Assembly (NCBI GenBank): GCA_020002185.1
Contig: CM034543.1
Span: forward strand, 6,402,656-6,466,655
Origin: Paraescarpia echinospica
Lineage: Eukaryota > Annelida > Polychaeta > Sabellida > Siboglinidae
DNA length: 64,000 bases
Direction of reading: 5' to 3'
The notes beneath the pieces are model-generated. The model ran no database searches and had not been told where the DNA came from. It was given only the letters and a program-made list of their open reading frames with translations. Made by a program: the position numbers and the translations under genes. This document shows, piece by piece, positions 55,690 to 64,000 of this stretch (within the stretch, counting starts at the first letter, position 1; each line of letters starts with the position of its first letter).

Positions 55690-56420
55690 ATATTATTATT
55701 GTCAGACGTAATTATTCTGCTGCTGGTTTCAACATATTTATTTTGCTCCCTAAGCATTGTTCTAACCATTTCACCAATGTAGGTGTGGTTACAGCTCTTG
55801 TCTGTCATCTGGTATGTATCTTCTGCCTTTCTACTATCTTAATCTGTGGCCTTCTTGTGTGGTAGTGCTTTCTTTCCAGAGATTATATATGTCGTCTGAC
55901 ATCTGATGCACTATCGTGCTATTTTAATATACGTTGCCTATGTTCCATTGCGTTACTACTTTGACACATGGGATGGTGACTGTTTAAGATGCTTTTGGCT
56001 ATTTTTCTGTGTTCATATCTTTACTTTCCATGGTAAATCCCTTCCGATTTTGATCTTCATTCATCACATTGTGGTCTAATTAGGCTACCCGTGGTGTTGC
56101 AATGCCGTCTTGATGTGTTCCACCTCGTCCTCTTTGTCATCTGCCCTCAAACAATATTGTCGCGCCAGTCCAGTGATGTTTGACAACAAAGTTCAGCCAC
56201 CGGTTCAGTATGTGTCTTTACTTCGTTCAATGCACTACTGGCGTTTCACCGTTCCATCTTCATTCCGTATCATCATTGCACCCATGAATAGCAAGGACGT
56301 ATCGCTTCCGTCGATCTCCGTATGGGGACTTAGCCTGTTTTGTCTACGTTGTCAATATGTGTTCTGTGAGTTCTTATTCACGCCCGTCCTCGCTACGTCC
56401 GTCATACAATGATACAATCC
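55690..56420 (-). pseudogene. Penelope-like retroelement remnant
   Basis: On the minus strand, in frames broken by stops, one reads IRNEDGTVKRQ and LRADDKEDEVEHIKTALQHH. Several hundred bases further comes SCNHTYIGEMVRTMLREQNK. The first two resemble the region after the reverse transcriptase of Penelope-like elements. The last resembles the start of their GIY-YIG endonuclease (CNxTYIGET). Stops and frameshifts make it a relic. Its outer limits are uncertain. Confidence 0.6.
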
Positions 56421-56960
56421 ACGTATCTTTTCCATAGTTTCGGTTTACATGTTGCTGCATCTGTGGCAAAGGCTTGTTGCTCCAATCAATCGAGATATGC
56501 TATAAAATGTGCGAAATGTGCTTGCCACAGTACATCGTTGCTGGTTAATCGTACCAAACCGCTGAAGCTAAAATGCGCGATTACGACAATATATGTCAAC
56601 AGCTTCTATGGCGCAATAGGTTCTACGGTAAAGTTAGCCAAGGAAGGCCATAAGAAATAACCCCCCCCCAAAAAAAAAATGCGCCACCGCGAATTATCAG
56701 CGTTGTCAGAATTTTATAGGATTATATTGTTTCACACGCAAGTCGAATTGGTATACGTGTTGGAATGCAAGACACAGTGACCAGCTTCGAATGGTTTCAC
56801 TTTCACTGGTAATGGCTGACTAGAGTAGGTATGACGAGTTACCAAGATTAACATACTAATATTACAGTTGATCACACGAACTATTGGAAGCTACTAACAC
56901 TGCTTACAACGGAGACCGACGTGATGTCTTGATACCATGCAACGTGTTCCATTGTATGTA

Positions 56961-57065
<105 letters not shown>

Positions 57066-57066
57066 A

Positions 57067-57291
57067 TCATATATTTAACAAGATTTAACAAGATTGCCAT
57101 CCAGAGAATTAACTCTAGATGGCAGGTGGACAAGGAAGCCCTTTGGCTTATCGAGAGTCCAACCCTTTTATCTACATATATCCAGCCCTTCTGAGGTATG
57201 TGTCGATTTTATTTTTAAACATATTCACACTACTAGCACCCACACAATCATCAGATAATCTGTTCAATTCATTCACAGTCCTTTGTGAAAA
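57067..57291 (-). mobile_element. CR1 LINE 3' end, severely 5'-truncated and young
   Basis: About 220 bp match the 3' end of the CR1 copy at 1328-1545 with only one or two differences. It still reads RTVNELNRLSDD and VNMFKNKIDTYLRRAGYM on the minus strand. The 3' tail has two TCTTGTTAAAT units. It lies between two GT-rich microsatellites. Confidence 0.93.
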
Positions 57292-57340
57292 ATGTATATA
57301 TGTATGTATGTGTGTGTGTGTTTGTGTATGTGTGTATGTA

Positions 57341-57405
<65 letters not shown>

Positions 57406-57640
57406 ATGCATGCATGCATGTATGTATGTATGTATTTATGTATGTGTGTGTATGTATTTATGTATGTGTGTGTATGTAAGTATGCACGCAATCACTTGTG
57501 GATGCATGCATATGTGCACACACACATACAGGCGTACACGCGTATATATGTAAACGTGCGAGAACGCACGCACGCTCACACACGCACGCACAAACACACA
57601 CAAACACACATACACAAACACATAAACACACACACACCGG
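57292..57640. repeat. GT, TATG and CA simple repeats
   Basis: TATG/GTGT-rich sequence, a pure (GT)n at about 57345-57400, (ATGC/ATGT)n to about 57480 and a CA-rich tract at about 57560-57640. Overlapping ORFs of Val-Cys or Thr-His type are artefacts. Confidence 0.93.
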
Positions 57641-57689
57641 CAGATATACAATATTGTAGTGTGGTTGATTTTGGGGTTCACCAAACACC

Positions 57690-59830
57690 TCCAACTGCAC
57701 CCACACCCACCTCCAATACCTCTAACTGCACCCCACCCACCCCCAATACCTCCAACTGCACCCCCACCCACTCCCAATACCTCCAAGTGCACCCCACCCA
57801 CCCCCAATACCTCCAACTGCACCCCCACCCACCCCCAATACCTCCAACTGTACCCCCATCTGCACCCCACCCACCCCCAATACCTCCTGAATTTGTAACT
57901 CAACTCCACCCAATACCTCCAACTGTGTACTCCCCCACCCCATCTCAACACTTCCAACCGCACCCCACCCACCCCAGTCACTTCCAATTGCACCCCACCT
58001 AATTCCCCACATCTCCCAATTGCACCCCCACCCACTCCCAATACCTCCAATTGCACCCCCACCCACCCCCAATACCTCCAATTGCACCCCACCCACCCCC
58101 AATACCTCCAACTGCACCCCCACCCACCCCAATACCTCCAATTGCACCCTGTTCCACTCCCAATACCCAATTGCACCCCACCCACTCCTAATAATCGTTC
58201 CAACTGCACCTCAAGACCCACTCCCTAATACCTCCAATTGCACCCCACCCACCCCCAATACCTCCAACTGCACCCCCACCCACTCCCAATACCTCCAACT
58301 GCACCCCACCCACTCCAAAATACCTCCAACTGCACCCCCACCCACCCCCAATACCTCCAACTGCACCCCACTCCACCTTAAAATACCTCCAACTGCACTC
58401 CCACCCATTCCTAATACCTCCCAACTGCACCCCCTTACCCACCCCAATACCTAAATTGTATCCTACCCACCCCTAATACTCTCCAACTGCACCTCCCTCA
58501 CCTAATTCTAATACTCAACTGCACCCCTACCTACCCCAATAATTTCAATCTGCACCCTGTTCTTACCCCTAATACTCTAACTGCACTCTAATTCACTCCT
58601 AATACATTCCAACTGTACCCCCACTCCAATTTCTAATACTCTCCACTCTGTTCCCTAATTTACCCTAATACTTCCAACTGCACCCTTCTACCTACTCCCA
58701 ATACCTCCAACTGCACCCTGTTTACCCATCTAAAATATCACTCTCCCAACTGTACCCTGCCCCATTCCTAATACCTCCAACCCCAGCCCCACCTACCTAA
58801 AATACTCCTAACCAAACTCCTTACCCCACCCCACAGTCTCCTGGGGAATCTCGCACCCCACCCACTCCTAATACTTCCTCCAACTGCACTCCCCCCACCC
58901 ACTCCCCAATACTCTCCAACTGCACTCTCCCACCCCTTAATGGCTCTCCTGAATGTAACCCACCCACCCCCAATACTCTAACTGCACCCCACCTACCCCC
59001 AATACTTCCTAACTGCACCCCACCTTAAACTCTCAGTTTCATTTCTTTAAACTGCACTCCCCACCCACCCCTAATACTTCCAACTGCACCCCACCCACCC
59101 CAATAGAAGCCTTAACTGCACTCCCACCCACTCCCCTAATACTCTCCAACTGCACCCAACCCACTCCCCTAATACCTCCAACTTTGCATCCCACCCACCC
59201 CTAATACCTTAACTGCACCCCACCTAATTCTAATAATTTGAACTGCACCTCCCCACCCACCCCCAATACTTCCAACTTGCACTCCCCCACCCACCCCTCT
59301 ACTACCTCCAACCTGCACCCCACCCACCCCCAATACCTCCAACTGCACCCCACTCCACCCCTCACACTAACTGCACCCCACTCCACCCCCACACTTAAAC
59401 TGCACCCCCACCCACCCCTAATAATTTCCAACTGCACCCCACCCACCCCCAATACTCCAACTTCTGCACCCCACCCACCCCCACACTTCCAACTGCACTC
59501 CCACCTACCCCACATTCCACCTCTGCACTCTCACCCAAATTCTATAAATACTTCCCAACTGCACCCCCACCCACCCCCAATACCTCCCAAGCAGAACTGC
59601 ACCCCACTCTGGAATACCTCCAACTGCACCCCACCCACCCTCAATACCTAACTGCACCCCCACTCCACCCCCACACGAATTTGCACCTGACCCATGCCCA
59701 TTACTCCAACTGTACTCCCCCACCCACCCCCAATACCTCCAACTGCACCCCACCCACTCCAAAATACCTTCAACTGCACCCCACCCACCTCCAATACCTC
59801 CAACAGCACCCCCATTCACCCCCCAATACA
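57690..59830. repeat. C-rich 30 bp minisatellite, 2.1 kb
   Basis: The unit is CCAACTGCACCCCACCCACC then CCCAATACCT, roughly 70 copies, well kept in 57690-58440 and more diverged afterwards. One strand is extremely C-rich and the other G-rich (GGGTGGGTGGGGTGC), so the G-rich strand has quadruplex potential and transcripts could form R-loops. ORFs on both strands are repeat by-products. Confidence 0.95.
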
Positions 59831-60639
59831 CAGACCAGAGAGCGACTGGTTGACTGATGCGGACACTCGTGACACACGTACCTCCGCTGTGTGGCGCCAC
59901 CTCTTTCTCAGAACACAACTCAACAATGAACGTTGTCGCGCTTACATTTATCCGGGCGTTACATTTTATTCGGGTCATAAAACTTTTTTATTGTTTCAAT
60001 ATAAATTCTTCTAGTGTAATTCTTCTGTATTCGACGTATTGTATCCGCGGTTGATCACGAAATCCAAGGTAACTTGACAAATGTATTGTCATTTATATTT
60101 AAAAAGGCGGATATATACGTACGTGTATCCTGATTAATAAAAAGATCCAGGATACTTTTCATGATGTTCGAAAACAGAAACTACGAAGTTTCCACAAACA
60201 TGTGACGAATTCAAACTGTGCGTAAGAGAATGTCCAATAGTTACAACAGAGTTTCATATTCTAAGTGTGCAGAAATGGGCGATTATTTTGAATATGTGCA
60301 ACTGCGCACATAGTCCATACGTAAGAGGTTTCCGTAGTTTGGAGATGCTGTCTACGGGTGAGTGATCTATTTGACAAAGGGTAAGGAAACCGAAACCTAC
60401 CAGTGTGGTTGTAAGGTTATAATAAATGGCATACCATCTACGCATGTCTTCTCGGTGATGTCTGTTCGGCTTGCAACAGCTAAACAATCGGAAGTGTCAC
60501 TCTCAGCGTTTTTATGAGCCGCAGAAACCACTGGAATTCGGCCTTCGAATTCGTCCCAGTTGGGAGACAAACGTTGCCAAGATGACGCTGCTCTCTAAAT
60601 AAACCGAGTTTTGTTTGACGCAGCAATATTGTTGTAAAT
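59831..60639. other. Intergenic stretch without recognised feature
   Basis: Mixed-composition sequence with ORFs under 110 codons and no recognised similarity, between the C-rich array and the CR1 element. Confidence 0.5.
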
Positions 60640-63079
60640 TACCCCGAGACAAGAGTTGAACAGATTATTCTCTCAGGAAGTTTGCCAGTAATGGGAGGAA
60701 GGTGGGAAATATACAGCAACTACAAGAGGGTGGCGATCAACGCACTCGTTGATCAGATGTGTGAAGAAGAGGGGGTATGATTCACATATTGAAGGGGATA
60801 CTTTGTTGGGAGAGAAGATATGTACATGAGAGATGGCCTCCATATAAATGGAAAGGGGGCAGCAGTATTCTCAGAGAACCTGGTGCGATCTATTTAAACC
60901 ATATTCGCAGGGGGATTCACATAGAAGCCTGAAACTTGAGGCATATACAAAGACAGCACAAATAAATCAGCAAAGAATACTCTGGAAAACAGTTCTGAAG
61001 CTGGATATAAATGTGTTTGTTTAAATGTAAGGAGTATAGTAACATAATAAATGAACTAAACATTATGGTAAAAGATATTGACCCTCACATAATAGGTATA
61101 ACCGAATCCTGGTCCACCACCGATATATCAGATGCCGAATTGGGACTGACATGATATAGATAATGTTTAGGAAAGATATAATAGGAAGAAGAGGATGTAG
61201 AGTTATTTTATATATTAAAGAATATATCCAGGCTTATGAAATAACATTAGAAAGAGAAGCAGATTGCGAAGAAGCTGTTTGGTGTAACATAGTTACAGGA
61301 AACTCAACGTTAACGGTTGGGTTAGTTTATCAAAGTCCAAACATAAGCATAGAAGATAATGAAAAAGTACAAAACGCTATAAGGAAAGTGAGCAAACGGG
61401 ACTATGTTGTTATGGGGGATTTTAACCATAGTCATATACAATGGAAATCTCTACAGAGTATGGGTAGTGAGGACCATAAGTTTTTAGTTTTAGTACAAGA
61501 TAGTTTCCTTTCTCAACATGTGCTAGAATCAACCAGGGGTGAGAATGTGTTAGACATTGTTTTGTCCTCGCAGAATGAATTAGTTAATAATGTCAATATA
61601 TGTGAGCCACTGGGGAGTAATGATCACAACCAGATACATTTTACCATCAAAGGAAAATCAGAAAGGAATGAATAATAAAAAGCAGTACAGGAGAAATTCC
61701 ACAAAGGAAGATATAAGGACATGAGGAAATGTTTAGCAAAGATAGACTGGAATAACACATTGAAGTATAAGACAGCAACAGAATACTGGAATATCTTAGA
61801 GTGAAATTGAGTGCATCGTCGATGAATTTGTTCCCTTGAAAAAACAAGGGAAATTGTCCAAAAAGAAACATTTATTGAAAGAAGCCATTAGAAAAATTAT
61901 GTACAAACAAATGATGTGGAAGACATATAGACGTACTGGAAATTAGGAAGACTACAACATTTATAAAGAAGCACTAAACCAAGCAACAGCTGAAATTAGA
62001 AATTCAAAGAGAAGCCATGAACCAAAAATTTGCTTGTAATATAAAAACATGACAGCAAGAATTGTTATGCATATGTTCGGAGCAAACAGAACGTCCAAGA
62101 TAAGGTCGGTCCTCTAGAAGATAGTGCTGGAAAGATAATATCAGAGGGAATCTTAATGGCAGAAGACCTGAATGAGTTTCGTAGTTCGGTGTTTACCAGA
62201 GAAGATATTAGTTCACTGCCAGTACCAGAGGCTTACTTCAAGGGGATCAGACTATTTAGGACAGTTAATTGTAACCCCGAAAATGGTAGCTAAGGAAATT
62301 AGGGCTTTGAATGATAATAAATCACCTGGAGTGGATGGGATTCCGTCCAAACTACTATTGGAAATTGTAGAACAAATTAGCATACCGCTTGCAACAGTCA
62401 TTAGAAGAGGGAGTGGTTCCTTTAGAATAGAAGGAAGCAAACATTATACGTTATTTTAAAAAGGTTCGAAAATCTAGTCAGAGAACTATAGACCAGTGAG
62501 TTTAATATCGGTGATTTGCAAATTATTAGAAAGACTAATTAAAAATTACATGTTGGATTTTCTTGTTAAATATAACATGATAAACCCATCAAAACATGGG
62601 TTTCTAACAGCGAGGTCATGCTTAACAAATATGTTGTTTTTTTGGCAGATATCACAAAGTGGGTAGACGAGGGAGCACCAGTATATATAATCTACTTAGA
62701 TTTTCAAAAAGCTTTCGACAAAGTGCCACATCAAAGATATCTGCTTAAACTAAAGGATCATGGCATAGGAAATGGTTTAATTAACCGGATAGAAAAATGG
62801 CTGATTGACAGAAGACAACGGGTAGTTGTTAACGGGGAGGCTTCAAACTGGAAATCAGTTTTGAGTGGGGTACCACAGGGATCAGTACTAGGACCTATAT
62901 TATTATTAATATATACAAATAATTTGGACGATGATATAACAAGCAAGATGTTGACATTTGCGGATGATACAAAAGTGTTTAGAATGATTAAAAGTGATGG
63001 AGATACACAGCATTTACAAAATAATCTTGACATGTTTATCAAATGGTCTGAAAAGTGGCAAGTGTTTTGGGAAATGTAA
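60640..63079 (+). mobile_element. CR1-type LINE with end of ORF1 and most of ORF2, decayed
   Basis: This is the only copy here that keeps part of ORF1. In broken frames one reads VAINALVDQMCEEEGV then FVGREDMYMRDGLHINGKGA and AVFSENLVRSI, which fits the C-terminal part of the esterase-like domain of CR1 ORF1. ORF2 follows, with the endonuclease at about 61000-61670 (VVMGDFNHSHIQW, NDHNQIHFTI) and the reverse transcriptase to 63079 (YLDFQKAFDKVPHQRY, SGVPQGSVLGPILLL, intact FADDTKVF). Frameshifts, deletions and the change RRGGG to RRGCR make it inactive. It stops abruptly just after FADD at a junction with copied non-LINE sequence. Confidence 0.92.
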
Positions 63080-63363
63080 TAACACGGTTTCAAGCTATGT
63101 TATATTTAAATAATCGTGTTATAAAGGCGAGGTGCCCTCGATAACGGCCCTGGTTGCCTTGCCCGACATGTGCCAGCACATATAGGTAGAGTTATCGCGG
63201 CATCGCAATAGACTCTTTCTAGTTGAAAGACTATGTATACACGAGATGTCGCCAAGAGAATAATTGACATAAATTTATGGTACGACTCTTTCGTTTTCTA
63301 AGTCTAGGCGGTCTTTTCGATTTACAGATAATGACCGACGCGACGTGCACGATTGTCCTGCGT
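63077..63363. repeat. Duplicated 290 bp segment from 54 kb spliced into LINE sequence
   Basis: This matches 53919-54223 in the same orientation with few substitutions and one 20 bp deletion. The left junction (GGGAAATGTAA|TAACACGG) shares only a few bases with the source; the right junction falls at CCTGCGT|GTGATGATG. CR1 sequence lies on both sides. Confidence 0.93.
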
Positions 63364-64000
63364 GTGATGATGTGGAAGACATATTGACGTACTGGAAATT
63401 AGGAAGACTACAACATTTATAAAGAAGCACTAAACCAAGCAACAGCTGAAATTAGAAATTCAAAGAGAAGCCATGAACCAAAAATATGCTTGTAATATAA
63501 AAACATGACAGCAAGAATTGTTATGCATATGTTCGGAGCAAACAGAACGTTCAATATAAGGTCGGTCCTCTAGAAGATAGTGCTGGAAAGATAATATCAG
63601 AGGGAATCTTAATGGCAGAAGACCTGAATGAGTTTCGTAGTTCGGTGTTTACCAGAGAAGATATTAGTTCACTGCCAGTACCAGAGGCTTACTTCAAGGG
63701 GATCAGACTATTTAGGACAGTTAATTGTAACCCCGAAAATGGTAGCTAAGGAAATTAGGGCTTTGAATGATAATAAATCACCTGGAGTGGATTGTATTCC
63801 GCCCAAACTACTATTGGAAATTGTAGAACAAATTAGCATACCGCTTGCAACAGTTTTCAATTTGTCATTAGAAGAGGGAGTGATTCCTTTAGAATGGAAG
63901 GAAGCAAACATTATACGTTATTTAAAAAAAGGTTCCAGAAACAAGTCAGACAACTATAGACCAGTGAGTTTAACATCGGTGATTTGCAAATTATTAGAAA
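63364..64000 (+). mobile_element. Second copy of the CR1 segment 61912-62550, running off the window
   Basis: The linker and reverse transcriptase start of CR1 repeat here and share the private errors of the upstream copy (GAAATTAGGAAGAC, GAACCAAAAAT, GAGTTTCGTAGTTCGG). The two are therefore duplicates of one damaged element rather than independent insertions. This copy still has about 13 bp (TTTCAATTTGTC) missing from the other at about 62397, so it is closer to the ancestor there. It continues past 64000. Confidence 0.92.

Overview
This is a eukaryotic, animal nuclear window with no prokaryotic features. It has spliced genes with GT-AG introns, long introns packed with minisatellites, and several retrotransposon and DNA-transposon families. 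The base composition, the CR1, L2 and Penelope-like retroelements and the small non-autonomous DNA transposons fit an invertebrate bilaterian. A mollusc or other lophotrochozoan is my guess, but the sequence does not prove it.

Two host genes are recognised by protein similarity and lie head to head. On the minus strand are the first two recognised coding exons of a TBC1D1/TBC1D4 (AS160) type Rab GTPase-activating protein (11890-11219, then 1108-470; the rest lies beyond the left edge). On the plus strand is a complete UCHL3-type ubiquitin C-terminal hydrolase, rebuilt here as nine coding exons from 12336 to 45252 (222 codons, all splice phases consistent, catalytic Gln/Cys/His/Asp all present). 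The two start codons are 445 bp apart, so the interval is probably a shared bidirectional promoter. TBC1D4 and UCHL3 are also close neighbours in the human genome in the same divergent orientation, so this looks like old microsynteny.

The most striking feature is that five of the 19 exon borders visible in these two genes are continuous with tandem repeat arrays whose unit is a copy of that exon's own splice junction. They are: the TBC1D4 exon 2 donor (17 bp unit, 7 copies); the TBC1D4 exon 2 acceptor (about 33 bp unit, later split by a CR1 LINE and a 5.1 kb element); the UCHL3 exon 3 donor (37 bp unit, split by a CR1 LINE); the UCHL3 exon 5 acceptor (47 bp unit, about 34 copies); and the UCHL3 exon 5 donor (39 bp unit, about 76 copies). 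UCHL3 exon 5, only 83 nt long, therefore sits between about 34 copies of its 3' splice site and about 76 copies of its 5' splice site. For the junctions checked, only the copy at the true exon border keeps the reading frame.

Layout: 1-11.9 kb TBC1D4 5' part with a CR1 LINE and an unclassified 5.1 kb element in its intron; 11.9-12.3 kb promoter; 12.3-45.3 kb UCHL3 with a Tc1-like MITE, CR1 and L2-type LINEs, a tRNA-type SINE, a Harbinger-like element, foldback elements and several minisatellites; 45.3-60.6 kb gene-poor flank with minisatellites, a piggyBac-like MITE nested in a pogo-like one, a decayed Penelope-like element, GT microsatellites and a 2.1 kb C-rich array; 60.6-64 kb a decayed CR1 LINE interrupted by a 290 bp copy of unique sequence from 54 kb. 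Most long open reading frames here are by-products of tandem arrays and are not annotated as genes.
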